Below, in pieces: positions 1-9,645 of a stretch of 64,000 bases of DNA. The notes under the pieces are model-generated. The model worked only from the letters and a program-made list of their open reading frames with translations, did no database searches and was not told where the DNA came from. A program made the translations under genes and the position numbers. Numbering within the stretch: the first letter of the stretch is position 1; the number at the start of each line of letters is the position of its first letter. This DNA comes from an uncultured Clostridia bacterium (GTDB taxonomy: Bacteria > Bacillota > Clostridia > Peptostreptococcales > Anaerovoracaceae), in assembly GCA_937900415.1 (NCBI GenBank), contig CALCEY010000014.1:15904-79903 (forward strand), given 5' to 3'.

Positions 1-1
1 T

Positions 2-394
2 GAAAAGACTTACGCCATGTGCGTTTCAGGTACGGTTGTATTTACGGCGTGTGCTCTGATAGACAATGGAGTCCATGGAACCTTGAAGGATTTTATTACG
101 CTGCCTTTCACCAACATGGGCTTTCTGGCATGCGTGCTGTATCTTGCCATAGGCTGCAATATAATCGCTTTTCTCTGTTCCAACTATGCCATCTCCATCA
201 TCGGTGCGACGAGAAGGTCGGCTTTTGCTGCGGTTTCCACGGTAATAACGGTCGTGGCCGGAGTCTTTTATCTGCATGAGCCATTTTCGTGGATACAGGC
301 AGTAGCTGCGGCGATGATTTTAGCAGGTGCTACAGGCGTAAATTTTGCTGCGAAAAAAGATGATGGAACTGAGAGGCTTTCTGAGGGAAAATAA
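2..394 (+). CDS. DMT/EamA-family membrane transporter, C-terminal part
   Basis: Partial gene that enters the window from the left. The frame is open from base 2 and ends at the stop at 394, giving about 130 residues. The protein is very hydrophobic, with four likely membrane helices. It has the pattern of the second EamA repeat of drug/metabolite transporters: a Ser/Ala/Thr-rich penultimate helix, then LHEP, then a last helix (AAAMILAGATGVN) and a short charged tail. The family exports or imports small metabolites across the inner membrane; the substrate cannot be told. An in-frame ATG at 17 has no ribosome site and is unlikely to be the start. It lies 39 bp before feoB on the same strand. 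Confidence 0.8.
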   Translation, partial: EKTYAMCVSGTVVFTACALIDNGVHGTLKDFITLPFTNMGFLACVLYLAIGCNIIAFLCSNYAISIIGATRRSAFAAVSTVITVVAGVFYLHEPFSWIQAVAAAMILAGATGVNFAAKKDDGTERLSEGK

Positions 395-433
395 TGAAGA
401 GGAGATTGAGGTTTAAACTTTGGGAGGAGCAAG

Positions 434-2803
434 ATGAATCTTAAAGATTTGAAAACAGGAAAGACGGCAAGAATATCTTCGGTCGGCGGCGAGGGGGCCT
501 TGAGGCAGCATTTTCTTGATATGGGAGTGATTCCCGGAGCAGAGATTACGCTGATTAAATATGCGCCCATGGGTGACCCGATGGAATTCAGAATACATGG
601 GTACGAACTCACGCTCAGAGTAGCCGACGCAGAAAAAATCGAGATTTTTGAAGAGGCGGAAGCCGAAGGAACGGCGGAAAAAGGCGATTTAATAAACAAA
701 AAATATATAAACGGAAAAAGAAGAGAACATCCCGGTTTAGGAGAAGGCGGAAAATATCATGTCAAGGCGGAAGAAAATCCTTTGCCGAAGGATAAGGTTA
801 TTACCTTTGCCCTCGCCGGGAATCAAAACTGCGGAAAGACGACTTTATTTAACAGGCTTACAGGAGCCAACCAGCACGTTGGAAATTTCCCGGGGGTCAC
901 TGTTGATAAAAAGAGCGGCAGCATCAAGGGCTATGAGAAAACGCTTATAACAGATCTGCCGGGAATATATTCACTCTCTCCGTACAGCAGCGAGGAAATG
1001 GTTTCTCGCCGCTTTGTGATTGAAGAAAAGCCTGACGGACTGATAAATATAATAGATGCTACTAACATCGAAAGAAATCTTTATCTTACTATGCAGCTTA
1101 TGGAGCTGGACGTGCCGATGGTTCTGGCTCTCAACATGATGGACGAAGTCAGAGGAAACGGCGGAACCATACATATAAACGAGATGGAAGAAATGCTGGG
1201 AATCCCGGTAGTTCCGATTTCGGCGGCAAAGGGCGAGGGAATAGACGAACTTGTCAGCCATGCGGTCCATGTGGCGCGCTATCAGGAAAGGCCGGGAAGA
1301 AAAGACTTTTGCAGCAGAGATGAGAACGGAGGAGCTGTTCACAGGTGTATCCACGGAATAATGCATCTCATTGAGGATCATGCTTCAAAGGCAGATATTC
1401 CTTTGAGGTTTGCGGCAGGCAAGCTTATAGAGGGTGATGAGACGATTACGGGAGCGCTTGCTCTCAGTGATAATGAAATGGAGACCGTAGAACACATAAT
1501 CGTGCAGATGGAGCAGGAAAGAGGTCTCGACAGAGCTGCGGCGATAGCCGATATGCGGTTTTCTTTCATAGAAAAGCTGGCAGAGACGGCGGTGGTAAAG
1601 CCCAGAGAGAGCAAGGAACATGAAAGAAGTCGAAAGATAGATGAAATTCTTACAGGAAAGTATACTGCTATTCCAAGTTTCATAGGGATAATGGCTCTCG
1701 TATTCTGGCTGACCTTTAATGTAATAGGAGCGTGGCTTCAGAAGCTTATGGAAACGGGAATTGAGGAGCTTACGAGAGCTGTTGATATTTTTTTGTATGA
1801 TATTGAAATCAACCCGCTGATACATTCGCTGATAACAGACGGGATTTTTGCCGGTGTAGGCAGCGTTCTCAGCTTCATACCCCTGATTGTCATTTTGTTT
1901 TTCTTCCTGTCCCTGCTTGAAGACAGCGGCTATATGGCAAGGGTAGCCTTTGTCATGGATAAACTTCTGAGAAAAATCGGATTATCAGGAAGAAGTATTG
2001 TGCCTATGCTGATAGGCTTCGGATGTACGGTTCCCGGAGTGATGGCAAGCCGTACGCTGCCGTCTGAAAGAGACAGAAAGATGACTATAATACTGACGCC
2101 GTTTATGAGCTGTACTGCTAAGCTGCCGATTTACAGCTTCTTTACGTCAGTATTTTTCCCGGGACATGGAGCCGTGGTGATGATTTCTCTCTATCTTCTG
2201 GGGATTTTAACGGGAATTTTATGCGCTCTTTTTTCGAAGAACACTTTGTTTAAGGGTGAAGCCGTTCCTTTCGTAATGGAACTGCCCAATTACAGACTTC
2301 CGGGGGCGAAGAATGTCGCCAGGCTTTTGTGGGACAAAGCTAAAGATTTTTTGCAGAGGGCCTTTACGGTAATCTTTGTGGCGTCGATTATAATATGGTT
2401 TTTAAAAACTTTTGATTTCAGCCTTAATGTGGTAAATGATTCGAAGGAAAGCATGCTTGCCGTGATTGCAGGCTTTATAGCTCCTGCATTTACGCCTCTT
2501 GGCTTTGGAAACTGGCGTATTTCTACTGCGTTGATAGCAGGCTTTATGGCTAAGGAAAGCGTTGTTTCAACGTTATCGGTACTGTTTGGAGGAACGGAGA
2601 GTCTGCTTGCCACGTTGACGCCGCTTACAGCGGCTTCGCTGCTGGTTTTCTGTCTGCTCTATACTCCTTGCGTGGCGGCTGTCGCTGCGATAAAGAGAGA
2701 ACTCGGCGGCAAATGGGCTGTGGGAATAGTGGTATGGCAGTGTGCTGTCGCCTGGGTGGCGGCGTTTGCAGTGCGCATGATAGGAATAGCTCTGGGTTTT
2801 TAA
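434..2803 (+). CDS. feoB: Ferrous iron transport protein, FeoA-FeoB fusion
   Basis: Inner-membrane GTP-gated Fe(II) importer of 789 residues. Residues 1-75 form a FeoA-type SH3-like domain (LKTGKTARISSV, then LRQHFLDMGVIPG). A charged linker of about 45 residues follows, then the FeoB G domain: G1 GNQNCGKTT at 129-137, G2 around GNFPGVT at 150-156, G3 DLPG at 174-177, and NMMD with SAAKGEG as G4/G5. The C-terminal half is a polytopic membrane domain with the Gate motif GFGCTVPGVMASR. In most bacteria FeoA is a separate small gene; here it is fused in frame. No feoC-like gene follows. The start is set by GGAGGAG at 422-428. A strong terminator lies downstream, so the gene probably ends its own unit. 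Confidence 0.96.
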   Translation: MNLKDLKTGKTARISSVGGEGALRQHFLDMGVIPGAEITLIKYAPMGDPMEFRIHGYELTLRVADAEKIEIFEEAEAEGTAEKGDLINKKYINGKRREHPGLGEGGKYHVKAEENPLPKDKVITFALAGNQNCGKTTLFNRLTGANQHVGNFPGVTVDKKSGSIKGYEKTLITDLPGIYSLSPYSSEEMVSRRFVIEEKPDGLINIIDATNIERNLYLTMQLMELDVPMVLALNMMDEVRGNGGTIHINEMEEMLGIPVVPISAAKGEGIDELVSHAVHVARYQERPGRKDFCSRDENGGAVHRCIHGIMHLIEDHASKADIPLRFAAGKLIEGDETITGALALSDNEMETVEHIIVQMEQERGLDRAAAIADMRFSFIEKLAETAVVKPRESKEHERSRKIDEILTGKYTAIPSFIGIMALVFWLTFNVIGAWLQKLMETGIEELTRAVDIFLYDIEINPLIHSLITDGIFAGVGSVLSFIPLIVILFFFLSLLEDSGYMARVAFVMDKLLRKIGLSGRSIVPMLIGFGCTVPGVMASRTLPSERDRKMTIILTPFMSCTAKLPIYSFFTSVFFPGHGAVVMISLYLLGILTGILCALFSKNTLFKGEAVPFVMELPNYRLPGAKNVARLLWDKAKDFLQRAFTVIFVASIIIWFLKTFDFSLNVVNDSKESMLAVIAGFIAPAFTPLGFGNWRISTALIAGFMAKESVVSTLSVLFGGTESLLATLTPLTAASLLVFCLLYTPCVAAVAAIKRELGGKWAVGIVVWQCAVAWVAAFAVRMIGIALGF

Positions 2804-2945
2804 TTTTGATGAAGCACAGGCCATGATTCATAAGACAATGATCGGAGAGCTTGCCGGCACGAAGTTTTTTCGGAATGTATCGAAGAGCTTGACGGCGCTG
2901 AGTTTTTTCAGCACATAAAATCGTTTAAAAATATACGTTTTAATA

Positions 2946-3006
2946 AAAAAGAGAGGAAAGCTCAATGTCTTCGGACGATTTACACTGAGAGCGACCCTCT
3001 CTTTTT
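2946..3006 (+). terminator. Rho-independent terminator after feoB
   Basis: An 11-bp outer stem (AAAAAGAGAGG at 2946-2956 with CCTCTCTTTTT at 2996-3006) encloses a second stem GCTC/GAGC. The right arm runs into a T tract. It separates feoB from the hut operon. Confidence 0.8.
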
Positions 3007-3023
3007 GTGATGAAAAAATCATG

Positions 3024-3050
3024 GAAAAACGTTTACAAAAACAGTATAAT
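3024..3050 (+). promoter_or_regulatory. Candidate hut promoter with a partial cre site
   Basis: TATAAT stands at 3045-3050. A weak -35 (TGGAAA, 3022-3027) lies 17 bp upstream. GAAAAACGTTTACA at 3024-3037 matches the Firmicute catabolite-responsive element TGWAANCGNTNWCA except for the first two bases, and it sits between the two promoter boxes. Catabolite control of hut is known in Bacillus; its presence here is inference. The rest of the 326-bp gap between feoB and hutH holds only the terminator. Confidence 0.4.
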
Positions 3051-3129
3051 ATATAAATAACATAAACTGCAAAAGTATATGATAGATTCGATATAAATTC
3101 AACGAAGTTAAAGATATGGAGGAGTTGCA

Positions 3130-4671
3130 ATGGCAGTATTGATAAACGGACGTGACTTGACCGTAGAAGAGGTCATTCGCGTGTGTCGTGAAGACGAAGA
3201 AGTTAGGCTTACAGACGAAGCTGTTGAAGCTGTCAATAAAGCCAGAGCTTATATCGAAAAAAAGCTTGAGGAGAAAGCCGTGATATATGGTCTTACCACC
3301 GGTTTCGGAAAGTTTTCCAATGTTGTGATTTCGAGAGAGGAGACCGAAAAACTTCAGCGCAATCTGATTATAAGTCATACCTGCACGATGGGGGAATCTT
3401 ATCCGAGACATTATGTAAGGGCGGCTATGCTTCTCCGCTGCAATGCCCTCGCAAGAGGCAACTCAGGAATAAGGCTTGAAACTTTGCAAACTCTGATAGA
3501 CATGATAAACAAAGGCGTGCATCCTGTGATACCCGAAAAAGGCTCCCTTGGAGCTTCCGGAGATTTGGCGCCGCTTTCTCATATAGCGCTTGGCCTTATA
3601 GGCGAGGGAAAAGCAGAATACAGGGGAGAGATAATGCCTGCTGCCGAGGCTATGAAAGCGGCAGGAATAAAGCCCGCAACGCTTGCGGCTAAGGAAGGCC
3701 TTGCGCTGAATAACGGAACTCAGATGATGACGGCTATCGGCTTGAATGTTGTATGGGACGCCATTAAGCTTCAAAAAGTTGCCGATATAGCATGTGCCCT
3801 TACGGATGAAGCCCTCCATGCAATAAAAAAGGCTTATGACCATAAGATACATGAGCTTAGGGGACATCAGGGACAGAGAGACGCTGCGGAAAACCTGAGA
3901 ACGCTGCTCGAAGGTTCGTCAAACGCACTCCCCCTGCAGCCGGATAAGGTTCAGGACGCCTATGTTTTAAGGTGTGCCCCTCAGATTCACGGAGCGTCGA
4001 GGGACGCGATAAAATATGCGTATGATATGGTATCCGGAGAAATAAACGCCGTTACGGATAACCCTATAGTTTTTCCGGACGATGATGAGGTTATCAGCGG
4101 AGGTAATTTCCACGGTCAGCCGATGGCTCTTACGTTTGATTTTCTTAAGATTGCGATTTCCGAGCTTGCCAACGTTTCTGAGAGGAGGACGGAAAGACTT
4201 GTGAATCCTGCGCTTTCCGAGGGGCTGCCGGCATTTCTTACAAAACACGGCGGCGTTTGTTCCGGATTTATGATAGCGCAGTATGCGGCGGCCTCCATGG
4301 TTTCGGAAAATAAAGTCTACGATCATCCTGCATCTGTGGACTCTATTCCATCGTCGGCAAATCAAGAGGATCACGTTTCCATGGGAACGACTTCCGCAAG
4401 GACTGCGGCAATGGTTTTGGACAACGCCCAAAAAGTTGTGGGAATAGAATTGGCGGCTGCAGCTCAGGCAATATGGCTCAGACAGGAGATGGGAGAGGCT
4501 GGAATAGATAAGCTGGCGCCGGCTACAAGAGCGGCCTATGATTATATCAGAAAGATTTCTCACCCTGTTGATGAAGATATAATAATGCACGACGAGCTGA
4601 TAAAATTCGACGAGATGATAAAAGACGGCGGACTGCTTGAAGCAGTTGAAAAGGTGACGTCTCTGAAATAG
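3130..4671 (+). CDS. hutH: Histidine ammonia-lyase
   Basis: First step of histidine breakdown: deamination of L-histidine to trans-urocanate and ammonia in the cytoplasm. The 513-residue protein has full family length. The MIO prosthetic group forms from Ala-Ser-Gly at 142-144 in GSLGASGDLAPLSH. The catalytic Tyr53 lies in YGLTTGFG, and the conserved FHGQPM and SANQEDHVSM motifs are present. The start ATG at 3130 follows GGAGG at 3119-3123. The gene opens a five-gene hut operon read in one direction with short gaps; hutU begins 22 bp after its stop. Confidence 0.98.
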   Translation: MAVLINGRDLTVEEVIRVCREDEEVRLTDEAVEAVNKARAYIEKKLEEKAVIYGLTTGFGKFSNVVISREETEKLQRNLIISHTCTMGESYPRHYVRAAMLLRCNALARGNSGIRLETLQTLIDMINKGVHPVIPEKGSLGASGDLAPLSHIALGLIGEGKAEYRGEIMPAAEAMKAAGIKPATLAAKEGLALNNGTQMMTAIGLNVVWDAIKLQKVADIACALTDEALHAIKKAYDHKIHELRGHQGQRDAAENLRTLLEGSSNALPLQPDKVQDAYVLRCAPQIHGASRDAIKYAYDMVSGEINAVTDNPIVFPDDDEVISGGNFHGQPMALTFDFLKIAISELANVSERRTERLVNPALSEGLPAFLTKHGGVCSGFMIAQYAAASMVSENKVYDHPASVDSIPSSANQEDHVSMGTTSARTAAMVLDNAQKVVGIELAAAAQAIWLRQEMGEAGIDKLAPATRAAYDYIRKISHPVDEDIIMHDELIKFDEMIKDGGLLEAVEKVTSLK

Positions 4672-4693
4672 AAGTTTGAGGGAGGAAGATAAC

Positions 4694-6718
4694 ATGCTGG
4701 ATAATAAAGCTATAGAATCGGCCATGACAATAAGGCTTGGAAGCGAATATCCCGAGTATCCCGAATTTGCGGAGGGAATAAGGAGGGCTCCTGACAGAGG
4801 CTTCAGGTTGACGAAGGAGCAGACGAAAACAGCGCTTAAAAACGCTTTGCGATATGTTCCCGAAGACCTTCATGAAAAGCTGGCGCCTGAATTTATGGAA
4901 GAATTGACGTCGAGAGGAAGGATATATGCATACAGATACAGACCTGCCGGAAAGATATACGGAAAACCGATAGATCAGTATAAGGGCAAATGTCTTGCGG
5001 GAAAAGCCTTTCAGGTCATGATTGACAATAATCTGGATTTTGACGTGGCGCTCTATCCTTACGAACTGGTAACATACGGCGAAACGGGTCAGGTGTGCCA
5101 GAACTGGCTGCAATACAGGCTGATAAAGAAATATCTCGAGGAACTGACGGAGGATCAGACCTTAGTCGTAGAGTCGGGACATCCGCTGGGACTGTTTCCG
5201 TCAAAGCCGGAAGCTCCGAGAGTCGTGATAACCAACTCCATGATGGTGGGAATGTATGACAATATTGACGACTGGGAAATAGCCGAGGAAATGGGCGTGG
5301 CCAACTACGGTCAAATGACAGCGGGAGGCTGGATGTACATAGGACCACAGGGAATAGTTCACGGAACATTCAACACCATTTTAAATGCGGGAAGAAAATA
5401 TCTCGGAGTTGCGGAGCAGGGCGATCTGACAGGACGTACTTTCGTATCATCAGGGCTCGGCGGAATGAGCGGGGCTCAGCCCAAAGCGGCTAATATAGCG
5501 AGAGCCGTGGGAATTTTTGCCGAAGTTGACCTTTCAAGAATAGAAACGAGACATGCTCAGGGATGGGTAGATGTAGTTATGGATGACTTGGACGAAATCT
5601 TTAAGCTGGCTCTTGAAAAACTGTCGGCAAAGGAAAGCATATCCATAGCTTATCACGGAAATATAGTTGATTTACTGGAAGCAGCGGTAGAAAAAAACTT
5701 CAGCATAGATTTGCTTTCCGACCAGACCTCGTGTCACAATGTATATAACGGCGGATACTGTCCGGCAGGCATGACCTTTGAAGAAAGGACGAAGCTGCTT
5801 CACGAGGACAGGGAGCTGTTCTGCCGTGAGGTGGATAAAACTCTGCACAGGCATTATAAAGCTATAAAAACGCTCACCGAAAGAGGAACGTATTTCTTCG
5901 ATTACGGCAATTCCTTCATGAAAGCGATGTATGATGCGGGAATCAAAGAAATTTCAAAGAACGGATACGACGATAAGGACGGCTTTATATGGCCTTCATA
6001 TGTTGAAGATATAATGGGCCCCGTATTATTCGATTACGGATACGGACCTTTCAGATGGGTATGCTTGTCAGAAAATCCGGAGGATCTGGATATTACCGAT
6101 AAGGCGGCCATGGACTGCATAGATCCGGAACGCAGGGCGCAGGACAGAGACAACTGGGTATGGATAAGAGACGCTAAAGCCAACAAACTTGTGGTGGGAA
6201 CGCAGGCCAGAATACTTTATCAGGACGCAGAGGGCAGAACGAATATCGCTCTCAGGTTTAATGAGCTGGTGAGAGAAGGCAAGATCGGGCCTGTAATGAT
6301 GGGAAGAGATCATCACGACGTTTCCGGAACGGATTCTCCGTTCAGAGAGACATCAAACATCAAGGACGGTTCCAACGTAATGGCCGATATGGCTGTGCAG
6401 TGCTTTGCCGGAAACGCAGCCAGAGGCATGTCTTTATGCGCTTTGCATAACGGCGGCGGCGTAGGTATAGGAAAGGCAATAAACGGAGGCTTCGGTCTGC
6501 TCTTAGACGGAAGTGAAAGAACAGATGAGATAATAAAATCGGCGATGATGTGGGACGTAATGGGCGGAGTAGCCAGAAGAAACTGGGCGAGAAATGAAAA
6601 CGCCCTTTCGACAGCGGCTGAATACAATACGAACTATGCGGGAAAGGGACATATAACGCTTCCGTTCATAGCTGACGACGGTCTTGTGGAAGCCGCCGTA
6701 GAAAAGTTTCTGAAATAA
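4694..6718 (+). CDS. hutU: Urocanate hydratase
   Basis: Second step of histidine degradation: converts urocanate to 4-imidazolone-5-propionate using tightly bound NAD+. The protein of 674 residues is the long clostridial form rather than the ~555-residue form. The NAD-binding stretch GLGGMSGAQPKAA lies near residue 254, DQTSCHN near 345 and GRDHHD near 537. A TTG at 4676 could extend the frame by six codons, but GAGGGAGGAAG at 4679-4689 is an excellent ribosome site for the ATG at 4694, so that start is preferred. Confidence 0.97.
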   Translation: MLDNKAIESAMTIRLGSEYPEYPEFAEGIRRAPDRGFRLTKEQTKTALKNALRYVPEDLHEKLAPEFMEELTSRGRIYAYRYRPAGKIYGKPIDQYKGKCLAGKAFQVMIDNNLDFDVALYPYELVTYGETGQVCQNWLQYRLIKKYLEELTEDQTLVVESGHPLGLFPSKPEAPRVVITNSMMVGMYDNIDDWEIAEEMGVANYGQMTAGGWMYIGPQGIVHGTFNTILNAGRKYLGVAEQGDLTGRTFVSSGLGGMSGAQPKAANIARAVGIFAEVDLSRIETRHAQGWVDVVMDDLDEIFKLALEKLSAKESISIAYHGNIVDLLEAAVEKNFSIDLLSDQTSCHNVYNGGYCPAGMTFEERTKLLHEDRELFCREVDKTLHRHYKAIKTLTERGTYFFDYGNSFMKAMYDAGIKEISKNGYDDKDGFIWPSYVEDIMGPVLFDYGYGPFRWVCLSENPEDLDITDKAAMDCIDPERRAQDRDNWVWIRDAKANKLVVGTQARILYQDAEGRTNIALRFNELVREGKIGPVMMGRDHHDVSGTDSPFRETSNIKDGSNVMADMAVQCFAGNAARGMSLCALHNGGGVGIGKAINGGFGLLLDGSERTDEIIKSAMMWDVMGGVARRNWARNENALSTAAEYNTNYAGKGHITLPFIADDGLVEAAVEKFLK

Positions 6719-6782
6719 TCGCAAGACCAAGAATTTGCGGTCAAGATTTAGGCCGCGTATGCACTGTAATAGAGAGGAGAAA

Positions 6783-8021
6783 ATGTCGAGTTTACTTATA
6801 AAAAACATCGGACTGCTGCAAACGCCCGCAGGCAGCTTCAGCCACAAAGGGAAGACTCAAGGTGAGAACCTTAAGCTTAGAGACGCAGCTGTCCTGATAA
6901 AAGACGGAATAATACAGGCAATAACAGACGGCGGCAAATTACCGTGTATGCCGGAGGAGGCGGAAACCGTCGTTGACGCAGAAGGCAAGCTGGTCACGCC
7001 GGGCTTGGTTGACGGTCATACGCATATGGTTTTTGGCGGATACAGACAAAATGAGATTTCTCTGAAGCTTAAAGGAGCCGGTTATCTGGATATTTTGAGA
7101 GCCGGCGGCGGTATCATGGATACGGTGAGAAAGACGAGAGAGGCTTCCTTTGAAGAGCTTTACGATAAAACGCAAGGATTCCTTGATGAGATGATGTGCC
7201 TGGGCGTTACAACGTGCGAAGCTAAAAGCGGCTACGGCCTCGAGCTTGAAACGGAAGTTAAGCTGCTGGAGGTAATCGAAAGGCTGAACGCAGACCATCC
7301 AATGGACATAGTGGCTACCTTTATGCCTGCTCATGCTGTAGAGGAAAAATGGAAGGGACATGAAGAGGACTATATCCGTCTGTGCTGCGATGAGATGATG
7401 CCTTATGTCAGGGAACGCAACCTGGCTGAGTTTTGCGATATATTTACTGAAGCTTCTGTTTTTAACGCAGAGCAAAGCGAGATATATATGAAGAAAGCGA
7501 AAGAACTGGGCTTCGGACTTAAGATACATGCAGACGAGATTGAAGCCATAGGAGGTTCCCTTCTGGCAGGAAAGATGAAAGCTGCGTCTGCGGAACATCT
7601 GATAGTAATAGATGAAGCAGGACTTGAAGCCTTGTCTGAGGGAGGCGTTACAGCTATGTGTCTTCCGGCTACGTCATTTTATCTGGGAGCCGGGTTTGCC
7701 CCTGTCAGAAAAATGATAGATGACTTTGAAATCCCCGTAGCAATGGCTTCCGATTTCAACCCAGGTTCATGTCCGTCCCTAAATATGCAGCTGGTAATAA
7801 ATTTGGGATATTTGAAATACAGAATGACTCCGGAGGAAATTTTAACTGCTGTAACCATCAATCCGGCCTGCGCAATCAACCGGGGAGATAAGACGGGAAC
7901 CTTAGAGGTGGGAAAACAAGGGGATCTGGTCGTATGGGATGCTCCGGATATGGAAACGCTATGCTATCGTTTTGGATCAAATCTTGCGGTGCAAACAGTA
8001 AAGAAAGGAATTTTAGTGTAA
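6783..8021 (+). CDS. hutI: Imidazolonepropionase
   Basis: Third hut enzyme: hydrolyses 4-imidazolone-5-propionate to N-formimidoyl-L-glutamate. It is a metal-dependent amidohydrolase of 412 residues, the usual length. Metal ligands are visible as HTH (His79, His81), His249 in KIHADE, and the Asp of SDFNPGSCPS. The ATG at 6783 follows AGAGGAGA. Upstream in-frame TTG and ATG codons lack a ribosome site and would add residues not seen in the family. Only one base separates its stop from fchA, which suggests translational coupling. Confidence 0.97.
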   Translation: MSSLLIKNIGLLQTPAGSFSHKGKTQGENLKLRDAAVLIKDGIIQAITDGGKLPCMPEEAETVVDAEGKLVTPGLVDGHTHMVFGGYRQNEISLKLKGAGYLDILRAGGGIMDTVRKTREASFEELYDKTQGFLDEMMCLGVTTCEAKSGYGLELETEVKLLEVIERLNADHPMDIVATFMPAHAVEEKWKGHEEDYIRLCCDEMMPYVRERNLAEFCDIFTEASVFNAEQSEIYMKKAKELGFGLKIHADEIEAIGGSLLAGKMKAASAEHLIVIDEAGLEALSEGGVTAMCLPATSFYLGAGFAPVRKMIDDFEIPVAMASDFNPGSCPSLNMQLVINLGYLKYRMTPEEILTAVTINPACAINRGDKTGTLEVGKQGDLVVWDAPDMETLCYRFGSNLAVQTVKKGILV

Positions 8022-8022
8022 T

Positions 8023-8646
8023 ATGAAATTAGCGGATATGAATTTAAGAGATTATCTCGACGTTTTAAAATCAGAAGCGCCGGCTCCCGGCGGCGGCTCT
8101 GTGAGCGCTCTTTCGGGAGCACAGGGAGCGGCGCTGGTTTCCATGGTATGCGAATTGACAATACCTAAGGAAAAATATGCGGAGCATAGAGAGCTTTGTC
8201 AAACTGTCAGAGAAGAAATTTTAAAGATATACGGCTTGCTTGTTTCGGGTATAGATGAGGATACGGAAGCTTTCAATAAGGTATCGGCGGCAATGAAGCT
8301 GCCAAAAGATACCGATGAGGAGAAAGCCGTAAGGAGTCTTGCGCTTCAGGAAGCTGTCGTTACGGCGACGGAGGTTCCGTATAGAGCCATGGAGCTTTGC
8401 TTGGCGGGACTTGAAATAACGGAAAAAATTGTAGGAAAATCAAATCCCAATGCAGCTTCGGACCTGGGAGTGGCGGCGCTCAATCTGCTTGCGGGAGTCA
8501 AGGGAGCTTACTTAAATGTGATGATAAATCTGCCGCTAATCAAAGACGAGAAGGTAAAAGCACGCTTTGCCGGGGCAGCAGCCATGGCAGAAGGGGCTGA
8601 AAAGAAAGCGGAAAAAATTTATGCAGACGTTGCCGGCATGCTGTAA
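8023..8646 (+). CDS. fchA: Formimidoyltetrahydrofolate cyclodeaminase
   Basis: Closes 5-formimidoyl-tetrahydrofolate to 5,10-methenyl-tetrahydrofolate and releases ammonia. This passes the C1 unit of histidine into folate metabolism. The protein of 207 residues carries the family signature APAPGGGSVSALSGAQGAAL near residue 20 and an all-helical pattern. In animals this activity is fused to the formimidoyltransferase (FTCD); here the two are separate genes, fchA and ftcD, 75 bp apart. The ribosome site AAAGGAA lies inside the end of hutI. Confidence 0.93.
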   Translation: MKLADMNLRDYLDVLKSEAPAPGGGSVSALSGAQGAALVSMVCELTIPKEKYAEHRELCQTVREEILKIYGLLVSGIDEDTEAFNKVSAAMKLPKDTDEEKAVRSLALQEAVVTATEVPYRAMELCLAGLEITEKIVGKSNPNAASDLGVAALNLLAGVKGAYLNVMINLPLIKDEKVKARFAGAAAMAEGAEKKAEKIYADVAGML

Positions 8647-8721
8647 TTGCAGAAATTTTTAAGGATAAAAGCTTATTAAGCTGCCAGGAAGTCCAGATGA
8701 ATGTATAAAAGGAGTGAAAAA

Positions 8722-9618
8722 ATGGCACAGATTATAGAGAGTATTCCGAATATTTCCGAAGGAAGAAATAAAGAAGTTATCGAGGCCTGTGTGGATCAGA
8801 TAAGAACCACGGCCGGCTGTACTCTGCTGAACTATTCTTCAGACCCCGATCACAACAGAACGGTTATAACTTATATAGGAAACGCCGAGGGAGTGGAAGA
8901 AGCCAGCGTCAAGCTGGCGAAAAAAGCAGTTGAGCTCATAGACCTTACAAAGCATAGAGGAGAGCATCCGAGAATGGGCTGCGTCGACGTAATGCCCTTC
9001 GTGCCTATCAAAGACGCAACCAATGAAGAATGTATAGAGCTTTCCGAGGCGGTAGGAAAAAGAATAGCAGAAGAAGCTGATTTACCGGTGTTCCTTTATG
9101 AGTTGTCGGCTCGAAAGGAAGAAAGAAAAAATCTTGCAGCGATAAGAAAGGGACAGTTTGAGGGAATGTCTGAAAAAGTTAAAACTCCGGGCTGGGAGCC
9201 TGATTTCGGCGGCGCAAGGATACATCCGACCGGAGGAGTTGTTGCGGTTGGAGCAAGACCTCCGCTTGTTGCGTATAATCTCAATTTGAACACCTCTGAT
9301 GTTGAAGTGGCCAAGAAGATAGCTAAGATAATAAGAGAAAAAGACGGGGGCCTTAATAATGTAAAGGCAATGGGCTTTATGCTTGAAGACAGAAACATAG
9401 CGCAGGTTTCCATAAACATGACGGATTTTAGAGTTACGCCGCTTTACCGGGTAACTGAGCTTGTTAAATCGGAGGCAAAGAGATACGGGGTTACGGTCAT
9501 AGGCTCTGAAATTATCGGACTTTGCCCGATGAAAGCGTTGATAGACAGCGCCGAGTATTACCTTCAGATTGAAAATTTCAGTTTTGAAGATCAGGTGCTG
9601 GAAAATTACATAATATAA
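8722..9618 (+). CDS. ftcD: Glutamate formimidoyltransferase
   Basis: Transfers the formimidoyl group of formimidoyl-glutamate to tetrahydrofolate, releasing L-glutamate. It is the last hut step here, and no hutG or hutF is present. The 298-residue protein begins IESIPNISEGRN, typical of the formiminotransferase N-terminal subdomain. The stretch HRGEHPRMGCVDVMPFVP follows, with His78 and His82 as catalytic candidates. An ATG at 8701 is in frame, but AAGGAG at 8709-8714 sits between it and the ATG at 8722, so 8722 is the start. Confidence 0.95.
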   Translation: MAQIIESIPNISEGRNKEVIEACVDQIRTTAGCTLLNYSSDPDHNRTVITYIGNAEGVEEASVKLAKKAVELIDLTKHRGEHPRMGCVDVMPFVPIKDATNEECIELSEAVGKRIAEEADLPVFLYELSARKEERKNLAAIRKGQFEGMSEKVKTPGWEPDFGGARIHPTGGVVAVGARPPLVAYNLNLNTSDVEVAKKIAKIIREKDGGLNNVKAMGFMLEDRNIAQVSINMTDFRVTPLYRVTELVKSEAKRYGVTVIGSEIIGLCPMKALIDSAEYYLQIENFSFEDQVLENYII

Positions 9619-9645
9619 AACTTTAGGTATTTTGGAGAAACCTTT

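Noticed and set aside
2823..2918. 31-codon frame after feoB (MIHKTMIGELAGTKFF...)
   Set aside because: No convincing ribosome site, no cysteines as in FeoB-associated small proteins, and no recognisable motif.
3967..4725. 252-codon minus-strand frame over hutH
   Set aside because: Antisense shadow of hutH with no family features.
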